From contig JAUZTG010000041.1 of NCBI GenBank assembly GCA_030734395.1, positions 2,418,001 through 2,482,000 on the forward strand: a stretch of DNA of 64,000 nucleotides. Direction: 5' to 3'. Under the pieces are notes generated by a model, which saw nothing but the letters and a program-made list of their open reading frames with translations, did no database searches and was not told the DNA's origin. A program made the position numbers and the translations under genes. The stretch comes from Sarocladium kiliense (Eukaryota; Ascomycota; Sordariomycetes; Hypocreales; Sarocladiaceae). Below are positions 48,932-62,636 of this stretch, piece by piece (positions within the stretch are counted from its first letter, which is position 1; every line of letters begins with the position of its first letter).

Positions 48932-51584
48932 TGTTACTGAGGTCGCGCCAACTGGTCTTAGAACCAACTGCAGGCGGCGATCTAGATGAGAACCGCGCAC
49001 TAGGATTGTTTCTCAACCAAATGCAAGATGTAGCAACGCAGGTAAGGAAGAATGACTGAGGAAAGACAGAAGTCCAACAATGTCCACGGTCAAGAAACCT
49101 AGGGTGTAAATGGGTCGGATGAAGCGAGTGGCATGCGGCCTTGCTTTATGAAATTCGGGACGGGTGTCGAAGTGGGCAGCTCCAGCTGAGGGACAAGCGA
49201 GCAGGGTGTGGGATCGTGAGACAATCAAGCTAGGCAGTTCGCTGGACCCATAGCCAAAGAGGGGATCTCAAAGGGGAGATAATGAAGACTGTCGTCCAAG
49301 GGGGAGAAACATGAAGGGAAAAAGAAGGGGTGAGACGAGGGCGTGGAAGGGTAGAAGAAGGAAAAGCAAGACATTGGCACTTAAGAGACGAGCCCGGGGC
49401 CCGTCATCGTGGTCAGGCCTAGGCTTCGGGGCTCTGGACTCTGCGCCTTTGACGACCACCACGAGACTTTGCAGACAAAGCCATCCATCCACTTGCACCA
49501 AGCGATCCAGGCCGGACGACCCAGTGGGTTCTCTTCGCTCGTCTCCCCTCCCTCGTCAAGTTGGCCCACAACCCCATGCCGCCGGGGGTGACGGAACGAC
49601 AGGATGGCACAGGAGGGCACAGGCTGTGATGAGAGAACCCCTGAAGCCCAGCATCAGCAGAGGGCGTGCGCGTGGACAATAGGCAGAACCCTGGCTGTTG
49701 CTGGCGCTCCCTCCACGATGCAGGCGGCGGCGCGACGGTGGTGACGGCGGCGATTGTGGTCGGCCAGGGCTGGGAACCTGGGTACTGTGAGGTACATCCG
49801 CTCGGTTGGTCGAGGCTGTTGGTGCCATGCATCTCGCGTGTTGCCCCCCAAAGCCCACAAGCTCTGCACTGACTTGCCGCAGTGGCGGACACCAAGCCAC
49901 CCACTCCTCAGGGCGCACTAACACACTCCCTGACGCCATCCCTGCTCAGCGAAGACGGTGGCTTTCTGTGGAGGTGAGGTGTGGTAGTACCTTGAGAGGG
50001 TGGTGTGCATCTGGGGGGTGTGAGCTGCTAGAGGGGTTAGCCGTGCTGTTTTTCTTCATTGCTACGCTCTACTACAGCTGCCGCTGGCAACGGCGGGAGG
50101 ACACTACGCATCATCATGAAGTCGCATCACGTAGTGCTCGCGCGCCAACAAATGTCTTGGACCGTGTAACAGCTCGAACGCCAGGGTGCTGCGGTCCAGA
50201 ACCCGCCCTTGGGAAGCGCACAGTAGGCGACGTTAGAACAGTCCATGCGGGTATTGTCCGTTTGTAGAAATATCCCAGTCGTGCTCGTGGCCGTGACGAT
50301 GAAGATGGAGCGCACTGTCCTAAAGAGTGAGTTGTCTCGCCGCGTGTACCTCAATGCCAGCTGACGATCCACAAGCGCGTGCAGGGAGAGCAAGTGTGCC
50401 TGCCGGAAATCCTTCGTCGGCAGAAATGACCCTGATCTTGATCCAGATCCCGGCCTTGAGTTCTTCTGGTTACTGAGCTTGAACTTCAGTAACTGGGACT
50501 CTGTCAGCAAGGAACAGGGCAGAAACGGGCTCGAAGTTGCAGAACCCTGGGTATCTCATGGCGCATTCAGGCGGGGAAGCAGGGTGATTGCATGATGAGG
50601 GCACAGGATGCGGGGCCCGAGACAGGGCGCGAGGGTGGTGAAGCTCAATCTTCATCTCCCTCCCTTGTTCATGATGCGATGTTGCTGGTGGTGGGCGGCG
50701 AGGGGGAGCATCACCATTGGTGCAAACAGTCCGAGGGGGGCAGGAGGGAGCTACTGTGGCACCTTCCTGAAGATACAGATGGCCAAGTCAGGTGGTGGGT
50801 GACTCCAGTTAGGCAGGGGACCGGCACTCAAAGTTGCAACTAAAAGTCGGGTCAGGTATGTAATGCAACGATATTACGCCCTCTTCAGCGTCTTTTTGTG
50901 TTTAGGCCCCTTCTGTCGTCCTCGCGTTCTGACGCGCTGCTCTGATTGAGACAAGGAAGTGCGGATCATGGGATGATTGCGGTGGCTCCCAGTGTAGTGG
51001 GGCATCACAGGACAACCCTCGCGACGCAGCAACAACACAACAGCTTACGGACGCTGTTGGTAAGAGAGCGAGGAAGTAGGAGCAGGTGTGGGTGTTGTGC
51101 CATTCAGTCTTCCACTCGAATAAGCAACTCCTCTTTCGTCAGTGAAGGTAACTGCTACCCCCGCAAGCAGCAGTCCTCGTAGCAATGGCTTCTTCCAGCT
51201 CCAGTTTGCCAACCCTTCCCTGCGATGACCGTTCTTGTCCTTGTCAGCAGTGAAGGCTGGAGGGGTGCACCTGCCTGGTATATGCGTGCGCGACCAGTTT
51301 CCAGGAAACATAACTATGGCTGTCAGGCTATATCATCCAGCAGGCCAGAGTAATTAGCTGCAATCTGGCGAGAAAAGCATGCATTTCCATTCCACCGTTA
51401 TAGGTCTGTGCGGTAGCGACTAGGTTCCGGCCAGTGCCCCTGTGATGGCTCAAGCTTGGATCCCTGCTTAGCACGATGCGATGGCCAGGTTGGTCCGGCC
51501 AGACCCGGATCTGCTACAACTGCAGCGAGCGCACCGCCACCCCGCGCCCACCAGTACCTGCCACAATGCCAGGGGCGGGGGTCA

Positions 51585-51608
51585 CACAGGCACAGGCACA
51601 GGCACAGG
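51585..51608 (+). repeat. Hexamer tandem repeat (CACAGG)4
   Basis: Four perfect copies of CACAGG inside the gene-poor region. A simple microsatellite-like repeat, useful only as a marker. Confidence 0.85.
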
Positions 51609-54600
51609 CCTGGTTGTCGTTGACATGAGGTTAACAGCATCGAGCTCCTCGGATGAATGGCAAACCGAGCGATTGATGTGCAGCGATGAACAGGCGATGC
51701 AGACGCGATTGGCTCCGGTGACTTAGATGGAGGAGAAGAATACCAGACAGGGAGAGTCAGTCGAGTCGCCCCCAGCCACACCACGCGACTCGCCTGACAG
51801 ACGGACTGGCTCACAAAGAAGTGCAGAGTGGTTGCCCAAGGTGAGATGCTATGGACTACTGGACAATTCTGGTGGCTTGCCTCTGCCGGGGGCCGAGGAT
51901 CGAGTGGCTGGGGCATCACCTTGCCTGCCGCCTACACATGAATCACATCCGACCATAGCACCTGAACTTGTCCAAGTTCGGTACCATTCCAGCCTGATCA
52001 ACCAAAAACGGCCTGTCGCAAGTGGATGATCCCACAGAGGTTCGCTCGAGATCCAGGCCAGTGTCCTGAACCAAGCCGGCACGCGAAAACGTACCCGGAA
52101 ACGATGAGTTCTGCCCTGCATTTCTGCTGTTACCTCAAATCCCAGTATCGTGAGCCTGCCGCGAAGCCGTCCTTACAGCTTGGCGCCTTGCAACTCCACC
52201 TCCGATGCTGCGGTGCTGCTGCTGCAGCTGCTGCAGTGGCCTTACTCGCCGTCTGCACATTCATGTCGCTGGTGGTGCGAGCTCAGACATTGGGGGCTTC
52301 CCAACCTTCGAGAAGAACCCAGGACCCAAATACGCGGGTTTATTACAACAAGCCGTCCAAAGTATGCTGATGTCTTGGACACAACTCCATTCTCCTGCAT
52401 TCAACTCCGCCACGCGTAGGAATCGCAGACCACTACCCCGATCGGGTGACTCGTGAAAAGAGTACCCTTGACGCTAGCGGCAGTGGAGTCGAGACCTCCG
52501 GCTCAAGTAGCGCTGCGTCCTAGGGAGAAAGGGGCTTGAGTACTGTACTGCACGTCCTTATACCTTAGCTGCCGTGCCCTGTCGTTTTCCATCACATCCC
52601 ACGCTTTACCGCTCACCTTTGGCAATTGCCAGCTGCACATGAGACAGTCTGGCCGCAAAGCCGCTTGGTACCATGCTGGCCGTTGAGCCCACTAACCTGC
52701 TTCTGCCACGTCCCCTGTCGCGGTTGGCTCCGTCCCAACTGTTCGGTGCACCACTGGTCACGAGCAGCCGCACTGCCTTGCAGCATATGTCGTGGCTCCA
52801 GGGAATTAAATTAGAACAGTATCCAAACCCACAAGTCTTCTGTTTGGGGTTTGTTGCCTCGCCCTGCCGTCATATCATCGTGGCTTCCATTCCTGGGTTT
52901 CGTGCCCTATGCTTGGGCACGTCCTTGTGTGTCAGTGCCCCAGATCCAGTTGGAGAGGGCCGTTCCAGCGGGAAGCACTATTGGATAAGCTCCGTCATGT
53001 TGGACCTAACAGCAAATCGCAGACTGGACTCCATACAGAAGCAACTTCTGCCTGCCCCTTGCTCGTCCATCAATCGGACCCAGCGCTCTATTGCATGCGG
53101 ACCGTTGCCGCACACGTTGCTGTGAGACATATCACCCCGTCCCGCCTCCAGGCCATCCGTTAACGCCCGAAACACCACGACGCAACCATTACTTCCTTTG
53201 ACCGTCGGCCCATGTTGACGCCAATGGAGCGCAGGGGCACACTTGCTCGCAAATGGTTCACGATGTGCCCTCGTCGAATCATGCCCCCCGTAGTACGGAA
53301 ACCCTCCTCGCATCACAACGACGACGCAGCTCGAACACTGACAGGGGTGCTAGGCATGTCTCACCAGCAATCATCACGATGGCATGGACCCTCCCCACAA
53401 GGTTCAAGGCTGCGCGCCATGCACACGCCACCCCACCACGCTCTAAGCCTGCTTCGGGCGTGGTCCAGACCGCGAGCTTGCTTCCTTTTTCGGCTGCAGC
53501 ACTGGCGCGTTCAACTCCATCAGGGCATCCTCTCACTCGCGTTCTTCCAGCTTGCTACAATACGACCTGTCGTCTTCCGTTTGGGGCATCCACGCCAGCC
53601 ACAATGACCCTGTAAGGACCACACCTACCCGATGCTCGATACCCATGCGATGTCTAGGCAACCCTGCGTCAGCTTTTGGTCCTAACCATCGCTTCGAGGT
53701 GTGCACGGATCGTGACTACAGCTGGACGTTGGCGCTCGGCTTCGGCCGATTATGTCGCTGGAGAGGGGCCGTAGGGAGATGACAATTTACTTCTGCTTTG
53801 ACATGAATAAGCAAGTGTGGTCCAAGATCGTATCATGGCAATTTCAGGGCACCCGAGGTACAGGAGATGTGACGAACAGAAATCCTGGACCCACGCGGGA
53901 CATGCCTCAGTGGCAAAATGAGGTGCAATGACGATACGCCAAACAGTGATCTACAGCCATCTGCCAGTGACGCCTCTCTCGCGTGGCATGTCAGGGATTG
54001 AATCGCTAATTGAGTTGCGCGCTAGACTGACGAAGAGGGCGGCAACTAGGGGGTCCAGATTGGGCCAGATCTTGTCGCCCAAAGAGAGAAGTCCCGGTGT
54101 CGATCACCTTGTGTAGGAATCGTCACGAGCTGTCCATCCCGAGTTCCCATACCAGTCTCTACTGAACTCTCAAGCTCCTTCATCGTATTGATTGGGGGAG
54201 AGCAAGAACCAGTGGCTCGGGATGGAAAGATGATGAATGTCCCCACCTGTTCTCGCCATCCGAGTAAGAAGACAAGCCATGGACTTTTGTTCACCAGCAC
54301 TTCAAGGGCACTCGCTGCATGTTTCATCGTTTCATCTGGATGCAACGCGTGCCACCATTGATCATCGCTCTCTGTGGCTACTCATGTTCTTCTGACTTGG
54401 TCTAAGTCCAGCGTTTTGGGCCAAAGCTTGTTTGCTGCTATTCCACGCGAGCGCCAGACCAGTACCGGAAAGGACCGACCATTCACCGTTAGAATCAGGC
54501 CACACTTGAGGCCCGTTCTTTTCATTCTAAGTGGCCACGAGCTTCATACCACGCAGTCCTCGACCCTGCGAAATCAACTAAACATATGCGATCCCGACTG

Positions 54601-57600
54601 CGTGCATTAGTACTCGTTGAGCGACTTTTGATACGTGGCCCTTGAAGGGCTTCGCGTCTCTTCCGTTTTGAAGGCAATGGGGGCCGATCGAAGCCAAAGT
54701 AGCCCCGGAGCGACCAGCTTTGCGGTCACGCACCAACAACTAAGTTTGGCGCGAGCCCGAATTCGGTGAAAGTCTGCACCTACTAAACCTCAGGTCTCAT
54801 CACTTCCTACAGCACTGTAGCACTATATTCGACCCCGACATGGGGCGATTGTGGTGCTCTCAGGGGTTCAATCCCGACTGTTGACTGCACGGAACGTCCC
54901 ACTGGTCTGGTATTGCCGGCCGATCAATCGCACAAGGCATCCGTAAGGATTACTTGCCCCGCCTCTCTCTAAGAGCACCAAACCGCGGTCTCTCCAACGT
55001 AATACGGTGAGAGCGGTTCGTCTGGCTGGGATCAAAGGTCCAAATTGGACAGGTAGGCAAGGCCGCTTGACTTGTGGCCCATGCTGTTGTCGGGATCGCC
55101 GGTGCTACGGAAGAGACATGCAGAAAAAGTATCCGGCAAGCAAACGCAGCACATCCTCGAAAAAGCAAATCATATCGCTCACACAAGAAGGGACACCAAA
55201 TTACGCCAAGTCAACGGATGCGCTTGGGCTGAAAGACGGCTGGTCCCTCACCCCATAACCCAGTCACACGAATGAGAGGGGCAGAATGAACGACAGAGGG
55301 AGATATTGTTCCGGCTGATAGTGCCAATCAGGTGGCAACTCGCAGGGCACCGGCGGGTTGGTTCAGTGGATAACTATGCGATGCGTTTCCAACGCTTTGA
55401 GAACGCTTTGCGAAACGGTGTCCAACGATCCACTACAAGGAGCCGCTAACAAACCATCAGACGGTGTAATGGGCGAATGTTAGTGAGCAGCCCGCAAAAG
55501 CATGCAGACCAGCTCACCACCTGCACGGACGGGCCACGCTGTGTTGAGCCATCATTTTGCTGGTCCTGCGCAGCTGCCGTTGCGCTGCATCCAAATGGAG
55601 ACTTCGTATCGCCTGAGAGGGTCACATGGAACCCGAGAATGGACTGGGAGGAGGTCGAATACTGCATGTCTGCCCCCTCCCAGGCGCGTCAGACCGCCAA
55701 CAGCATGAGAGACAGAGCGGTTACACGACGTTCTGGGCCTCATACTACGAGCAGGCACGCCCAAATTTGGCGCTGGTGAGGTGTGACAAGCGGAAACAGC
55801 GAAGGGGACGGTGCTGGTGGGGTGGGGGCATGGCATAGTACCTGGAGGTACCTCTGACCGTGGCCCCTGTAAGGTGGTCCAGGGCCCTGCAAGGACAGAT
55901 GTCTTGCTGCAGAAGTCTCCCCGCCAGGCCCCAGGAGCCGGGCTAAGGAAGGCTGGGCGGCCTGGAGGACCACTGTGATAGCAGGGGTTGCTTGGGAGGT
56001 CCAGGCCAGGGGAGCCGTCCGGAGAGATTAGCGTCTGTTCGGGCCCGGACGGCCACGTGTATGCCATGGATCCTCGATCTTGCCCCGGGTGGTCGCTTAG
56101 GGAAGATTGTGTAGGCGGATACTTTGCACCATCTAACCACTTCAAGCGTCAGAAGGCGCCCGTGCATTCCACAGTTTGACGCTACGGCATGGCCGGCGTA
56201 CAGAACGGTGGGTGTCTTTCATCCCATGGGGTCCGTTCTGCTTGCACCATGATACGACTCTCCCGACCGTCTGGATACGGATCTGCCAACAATCCTGGAT
56301 TCGGTTCGTGGGCACGGACAAGCCACCACGCCGGTGCACATCAGCAATCATCACGTAATGCAGTGACGCTCCACTTCCAATGGCATCCTATCCTTCAGCT
56401 AAACAGGCCAAAAGCCTGGACTGGCTTCAAGCAATGCATCTGAGCCCCTGTCATACTCCCTCCCATGCAGTCTTCCGACGGCATGGTTCGGTGATTTCAC
56501 GGAATGCACGGCGGATGCCAACTCACGATTAGCAGTAAGCGATTATTGTGCATTATTACAACAATTGACTAGATGAAGCGTGGTCAATGTCCAGAAATTC
56601 CCCTCTAACTTTGTTCTTATTTGCTGATATCGGTGCCCGGGACGTGGCCGCGGAGAAGGTCGGTTCGACCCGTCCGATCGTGTCGGCATTGAACACAGAT
56701 GGCCCTGAGTGGCCTCTCCACAACGGGCCTTATTTTGCTTCCCAAGCCCGACTGAATCGTTGATCCTGACGCGGGAGACCCTCCCACATGTTGGCACGCA
56801 GTTGCCTTACAGTCCATAATGCATGCCATGACCAGTCTAGTGGACAGACCCTAACCTCGGGCTGAACTGGAAGCATTCCGCTCCAAGCGGATGGAACCGC
56901 AGGTCCTTACCTTACTGATTGCGTCCTTTCCATCCTTGTCCAGCAGCCGGCATGCACTAATATCGGTGCCCTGCTAGCGGGTTTTTCTCCCAACAACGTG
57001 GTTCTTCGCTTCGTGTTCGCGGAGCCTAGAGGATTAGCCGGCGGACCAGGCCATCGGGATCCATTGCTTCTTCGGTACTCAAGGTGCATAGCTAGCAACC
57101 CACGATCTGAAGAGAATTGTCCAAGGGCTCTCGAGACAGAGTTGCCTGTGTGCTACGATCATGGCTGGGCACCCATCTCACACGAAAGGACCACATAGAT
57201 GAGGTGGCTTTTCGCCAATCTTGAGTGAAGCGGGACGACGGCAGAGGCAGAATATCCGGGACGCACCGAGGCCGGGTGATCGCCATAAACCAAAGTTGCT
57301 ATGGGATGACGGCACTTGCAACCCCTACCATCCAAGGCGATGAGTGGATAGGAGCTTGCCAAAGTTTGTTGACACACTATTTCTCGTTCTCCATGCAGGA
57401 GCTATCCTTCGTGTGAGCCACTATCGGCTGCCTGCATTCTGTGGCGCGGTCGGACATTATCGTCGCCCTTGCATGACACCGTACCTTGCTTACTTCGCGA
57501 GTAACACGATCAGGTCGGTGTGACTGCAACCGGAGAACCTCCGCTAAGCATGCTCGACGACGTCAAGTCTGCAAGGGTGGTGAACTTTCCTTTCAAGCCC

Positions 57601-57670
57601 TCTCCTAGACAGCTTTTACCGCAGGGTGGCGTCCTGTACGACATACGCCCGGTCGTGTAACCGGTCATCC

Positions 57671-57708
57671 ATAAAATAAAATAAAAAAAATAAAAAAAAA
57701 ATAAAAAA
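57671..57708 (+). repeat. A-rich tract
   Basis: A 38-bp run of A interrupted only by single T residues (and one G at the end), unlike its GC-balanced surroundings. It could be the tail of an old retroposed copy or a simple poly(dA:dT) nucleosome-excluding element. No target-site duplication is obvious around it. Confidence 0.8.
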
Positions 57709-57846
57709 GAGAGGGCTTGAGGCTGTTATTTTGAGATCATGTCGCTTACAGGGAGTCAAGAGCATTGTAGCCTTTTATTGCAACCGAGGAGAACCAATCT
57801 GCCTTTCATGGTCATGAGTTGCTCACCCCGGCAGATGATGCTGCCA

Positions 57847-57881
57847 CTTCCATGTTCCATGGAGGAACAGGAACATGGAAG
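57847..57881. repeat. Perfect 12-bp inverted repeat (hairpin)
   Basis: CTTCCATGTTCC (57847-57858) is repeated as its exact reverse complement at 57870-57881, with an 11-nt loop between. As RNA or DNA this would form a 12-bp stem. It lies about 720 bp downstream of the HAD phosphatase stop codon. There is no U run after it on either strand, and fungi do not use intrinsic terminators, so termination is not implied. Confidence 0.85.
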
Positions 57882-58598
57882 CTGAATACAACAGCCGCAG
57901 GATACAGCAATCTCCTTAGGCACACTAAAATTGAGCGAGGCTTCGAGGTATATCCAATGACACTTGGAGTCTGTTTGCCCTTAAAGTTTCCATAGCACAC
58001 CGTCAAAGCATTCAGTAAGGGTGAACCTAGCAGGAGCATATGCGATGATGCTCAAGGTGGTCACGGTTCGTTCTGGGTCTCCTGAGCTTGCAAAGCTGGG
58101 ATGCCTCGACATTCCGGCTCAACGCTTGGTGAGACAGCTTTCCGCAAGGGTCACCACCGTGTAGAGCCGAACGCGTCACAACCGATCTTTGCCGAAATCC
58201 ACGTACCATCTGTGGTCATGAAGCCACGGAGCTATGGTGGCAAGGAGAGGGAGGCGGGGTTTTATGGGGAGAAGGGAGAGCGAAGTTTTGACGGCGCAGA
58301 TTAAGCGAGAATTTATGGCTGTCGTCGTCATTCGAGGACTCAACCGCTAGAGAGAAATCAGGGAGGCTGGCAATGATGGGGGGAAAAAAGGAGCTCCGGT
58401 AGCCTTGTACTGCGTAAGTTGCCCTCAGTGGCCCAGAGCCTAGGGATACTTGCCTCCCTGCAGACACCGGAGATGACACTGCTCTCAACCCGAAGTTGAA
58501 GGGGAGCATTGATATACCTTATCAATTTGAGGGCAATTTAATTCAGGAATTCTATGCGTATGTAATGCATTTCCAGTGAACGCCCTTCTACCTTCCTA

Positions 58599-59474
58599 TC
58601 ACAGTTGGAGGGCATCCCGGATCTCGATCGTTACCCGACCATCCTTCATCTCGACAACCTTGATCGAATCCAGGTCCTTGAGAACCCAATCCGGCCCAGC
58701 ACTCACAACCTGTTCTAGGGTATGGCTTGTTACCAGACCAACGACCTTGCACCCGGCAGCCTTCCCCGCCTTGATCCCCGCCGGCGCATCCTCGAAGACA
58801 AGGATATCCTTGGCGTCATCCTGCAGACCGAGACGCTCCCGGCCTAGACGGTAGCATGCGGGGTCGGGCTTGCCTTCGTCGACGGACTCCGCGGTGATGA
58901 GGTGCTCTGGGATGGCGAGACCGAGTACAGAGAGCCAGCCGGTGACGAGGGGCTGGGTGCCGGAGGTTACGATGGCCCAGGGTGCGGAGAGGGAGATGAG
59001 GCTGTCAAGGAGGGGGCGGGCACCGGGGACTTCGGTGGCGTCGGCAGAGTAGAGCTTGGGAAGAAGACCTTCCATGTGGCGGACGTCTAAGATTGAAATC
59101 GTGTCAATAGGCATGGTTCGCATTCGTTAGAACCTAGTGGGTTGGGAAAGGTAAGGAACGTACATTCCCAGTTTGCCTTCTCCGGGCTCAGGATGCGCAG
59201 GACGTCCATTGATCTCCTGCCATGGGAGGTCTCAAGAATGACTTCCGGCTCAACACCGATCTCTTTGCCGATTCTGGGGAGCTGTGTTAGTGACATCGGC
59301 GTGGAATTGATAGTAAGAGAGGAATCAGGGGGGCGAGGACAGAGGAACTTACGTATGCCAGTGTTTGATGACGGCAGAGGTTGAGTCGATGATCGTGCCG
59401 TCCATATCGAAGAGAAACCCATCGAAGGTAAGGCGCTGAGGCGGCGCGGAATAAGACGGTTGTATCGAGCCCAT
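58599..59474 (-). CDS. HAD-family glycerol-3-phosphatase-like enzyme
   Basis: HAD-superfamily phosphatase of 239 residues, most like yeast Gpp1/Gpp2 (glycerol-3-phosphate to glycerol, osmotic stress) and the Dog1/2 sugar phosphatases. Exons in coding order: 59474-59353, 59273-59164, 59086-58599; introns 79 and 77 bp. Motif I is FDMDGTIIDS with nucleophile D23 and D25. The cap begins HWHTIGKEIGVEPEVILETS and HGRRSMDVL. Motif II is AIVTSGT, motif III EGKPDPACY, and motif IV LVFEDAPAGIKAGKAAGC. For the first intron, the nearer acceptor (CACAG) gives the wrong frame; the next one (CCCCAG) restores the family sequence. Yeast Gpp1 is 250 residues. The exact substrate (glycerol-3-phosphate versus 2-deoxyglucose-6-phosphate) cannot be decided from motifs. 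Confidence 0.9.
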
Positions 59475-60862
59475 TGTGTCTGTCTATATGTTGTACTTAG
59501 ACTATGAGGAAAGCGACTGAAGATGTGTGAGGACCAGTTTCGTTATAGTAGTGCCAGAGCTTGAGCGAGACCGAGAATCGAAAGTCTAAAATGCGATTTT
59601 CAGAGATATGAGAATAAAGAACTGGTCTATGATATTATGAAGGAAAGGAACCAAGGGAATGAATCACAAGTTCATCGACAAATACTGGATTTCTTCACTT
59701 TTGCATGGAGTTGGGAGAGGATGACGGTCGGAGGCGCGATTTCCTGATCAGGCAGCCCCGCGTCGGGGAGAATTCTTCGGTAGAAAAGCTACCCTATAGG
59801 CTTAAGGTGCTGTGAGGTAGGTGGTCAGGATCTTTAGATGAGGGTCCTAGATCATGCCTATGAGGTGTGATTGTATCATGTGAGTAATGAGATTGTAGAT
59901 TGATAAGTTCGGAGGTGAAAAGTTGTGTATGCAGTAGACGGTCGTGTTGGACAGAAATCCTTGAGTGCGTGTGTGCTTCAAACACACAATGAAGCGGACA
60001 ACGCTGGCACACCAAGGTGACAATGGCTCGAACAAACACCGTTGATTATTACTGAGATCAATAGATAGGTGAAAAGAAGTTTCGCCATCCGGCTTTGAGG
60101 CCGCATTTGATTAAATCTCTTGAAATCCTAGCGGTGAGGTCGATCGGGACCAAGTCCATGCAGTTCGTAGACCGTGGCTGAGATGACTGGCCCTGCACTT
60201 GACGCGTCGGAAGCCGAGTAATCGTTAATTCTTCCAAAGACATCGGCTATTGTACACGGATGTTGGTGTCTGAAAGTGTATGAGAGCTGAAATGAAGTCC
60301 AAATGGTTGCCAATGGTTGCCAATAATTGTCTGTATGTGAGATGGACGACATGGCGCACGTCGTTATCAAGGCTAGGGCTCCATCAGCTCGTAGCGTTTT
60401 GACAGTTCGATGAAGGAAGGATTCACGCGAACAATTTAAGTACATCCAGATGATCTCTAAGAAAGGTATCCAGTCTTTGCTCATAGATACTCGATTCAAG
60501 GGAAAGCAATTTGTAAACGATCTGTGATTGCATCACCTGACTTTACCTTTGCCGTAGCTCTTTGCCTGGCACGAGCACAAAGATCTGACCAACATCCCAT
60601 CTGAATCGAACCCGTAGCGTCGACAGGATATTTCTGTACGACCTGTAAGAAACCACAAGGGCATCAAGTACGGCAAGCTGTGCCTCATTGTAGGATAAGG
60701 TCATCGAGTCGCGCATCCCCACACAACGAGCTTCCCCGCCTTTACCCACTCAGTGGTGACGACCCATCCCATGTAGATAGCCCTCCATTTCCTCTTCCCA
60801 GATCCCAGGATCGACAATCTCTCATCGATAAAGGCTTCGAGCCTTCTGTAGCTTTCGAGGCG
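59475..60862. promoter_or_regulatory. Divergent spacer, HAD phosphatase / pyroglutamyl peptidase
   Basis: A 1.39-kb spacer between divergent ATGs. It holds a short direct repeat of AATGGTTGCC (60302-60321, two copies) and one ACGCGT near 60202. No gene is supported. Confidence 0.45.
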
Positions 60863-61817
60863 ATGGGTTCGGTTGTAGATGACCGTGAGGAGTTCACGGT
60901 GCTGGTTACCGGGTTTGCTGTAAGTTCCATCCTTGGCGGCTTATCGCGCGTGAAGCTGTCTTGCGACAGGCTCCGATGCCGGTGGGCGTACCAAGATTCG
61001 CCGTGGACGATGCGCTGATACCTGGTTCATAGCCATTCCGTTCGCAATATCCTCAGAACCCATCCTGGGAGATCGCATCTCGTTTACCATCCTTTCTTCC
61101 ACCTCTCCAACCCAAAGACCCTTCGACCCGCGATGGCCCCAAGCTCCCCGAAGTGCGCATCATCGTCCACCCAGAACCGATCCGCGTGAACTATGAAACC
61201 GTGAGAGAGCTCATTCCACGGCTATGGGATCAAGAGCAACAGAGCCATGGGAAGAAGTATGATGTGGTGATCCATATCGGGATGGCGGGGCCAAGACCGA
61301 TGTACCAGATTGAGAGGAGGGGACATCGCGATGGGTACAAGAGTAGGGACGTCGATGGCAAATTGCTGGGAGACGAAGATGCAGAGGGAGCGCATGAGGA
61401 TGGGTGGTTCTGGGAAGGGATGCCAGAGGAGTTGACGACGGAGCTGGACGTGGAGGATATTCTCAAGCGGTGGAAGCAGCACAGTCCGGTAAGCTGAATC
61501 TCTTGCTGCTCACAGAAGCTTGGCATCCTGGCTCCATGCTTCATGGACTGCATAGTGCAATACTGAACCATTCGATCAAACAGAAGGATGCAGACGTACG
61601 CGTCTCGGAGGACGCAGGCCACTTCCTGTGCGACTTCATCTACTACTCATCCCTGTCGCATCTTTACTCGCATCATCCGAACCGTACTCGAAAAGTCTTG
61701 TTCCTGCATGTCCCAGCAGATGCCAACGACGAGACCATACCAAGAGGAAGAGAGTTGGCCTTGTCGCTCATTCGATCGGTTGTGGAAAGTGAGGTTCTGG
61801 CTAGGGAGAAGCAGTAG
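60863..61817 (+). CDS. Pyroglutamyl peptidase I (C15 family)
   Basis: Cytosolic cysteine peptidase of 248 residues that removes N-terminal pyroglutamate from peptides. Exons: 60863-60919, 61033-61488, 61584-61817; introns are 113 and 95 bp, longer than most here. The N-terminal motif TVLVTGFA|PFRSQYPQNPSWE spans the first junction and matches the family start. YDVVIHIGMAGPRPMYQIER is the conserved central strand. The catalytic cysteine is C187 in GHFLCDFIYY and the histidine is H213 in VLFLHVPAD. The start at 60863 fits the family N terminus; the frame is open upstream to 60680, but that segment is unrelated. Confidence 0.9.
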
Positions 61818-62401
61818 AGAAGACATGGTCGAAGCGAGGGCGCATGGTTTAAGGATTCATGTAGGATGGGTAAAACTTCTTATAATGCGAATCTGAATGA
61901 GCGAACTGTCGGAAACTTGGACTTGGTTTCTAGTGCCATGCAGGCGAAGGGGAACAATACTAAGTGCACTGGCTTCCCATTGTTCTCTTCTGCAGGTTAA
62001 CTGCCATTCTGAAGACGGTGCGAATCATCTCATCGCATCACTATATTCCATCAACATGCAGGTTATCGTGTTTATGATTCGCCGATTGATGCATAGCCAT
62101 CGCCCGTTGGTGTCCAGTCTTCGCCGATCAAATTGGCCACCCGGAGACCCGCGCAGGTCGCCGATGGTCCGTCTTCGGCGTCCATGTGCCGCCACCTCCG
62201 CCTTGAACTAATATGCTTTGGAAGAACTATATCATTCCACCATCATTCCAGCTGTGACCCTGTATTGGCGTCTCCGACAAGAAACATCATCATCCTGCAA
62301 GCAAATCCATCGCTATTCAGTCACCCATACCGACTCCATCTGCAACAAAACCAGCAATCTGACCCCACATTGGATCCTCCAATCCACGCAATATCTTCAC
62401 A
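61818..62401. other. Intergenic spacer
   Basis: A 584-bp spacer between two genes on the + strand. It should contain the promoter of the small Cys-rich gene. No other feature is seen. Confidence 0.45.
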
Positions 62402-62636
62402 ATGTGCCGTCCAGCGACTTGCGATACCTGCAGTAAGTTTCCTTCTCCCTCGAACAAAACCTCACCGTCGACCCCCTCTGACAGTTTACGCTCTAGGCAA
62501 GACAACCTGGTGGGGTTGCGGCAGCCACGTCCCCATGGTCATGGACACTGTCAAGGCTGAAGATCGCTGCACCTGCGAGCCCAAGATTGAGCGCGAGGGC
62601 AAGCAGTACCCGCCCATGGCCAAGCAACCCTCGTGA
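62402..62636 (+). CDS. Small Cys-rich conserved fungal protein
   Basis: Two-exon gene for a 56-residue protein. Exon 1 is 62402-62432 (MCRPATCDTC plus one base), exon 2 is 62497-62636; the 64-bp intron is GTAAGT...TAG and joins in phase to give CSKTTWWGCGSHVPMVMD. Six cysteines (2, 7, 10, 18, 35, 37) include a CDTC pair and a CTC pair, suggesting metal binding. The end is KIEREGKQYPPMAKQPS. I recall very similar proteins of 55-60 residues starting MCRPATC and containing WWGCG in many filamentous ascomycetes, annotated hypothetical, but could not check. There is no signal peptide, so it is likely intracellular. Function unknown. Confidence 0.75.

Larger units (their letters stand above)
48932..58598. 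other. 9.7-kb gene-poor region
   Basis: I find no supportable gene in 9667 bp between the homeobox 5' end and the 3' end of the HAD phosphatase. Open frames reach 197 codons (55552-56145, minus) and 173 codons (51398-51919, minus), but they are Pro/Ser/Arg-rich, have no motif, and do not extend across plausible introns. The base composition looks balanced, not AT-rich as in heavily RIP-mutated repeats. Contents seen: a CACAGG hexamer repeat (51585-51608), a CTG/CAG-rich patch near 52210-52235, an A/T tract (57671-57708) and a perfect hairpin (57847-57881). Likely roles are the long promoter or 5' leader of the homeobox gene, non-coding RNA, or decayed mobile DNA; none is proven. Confidence 0.5.
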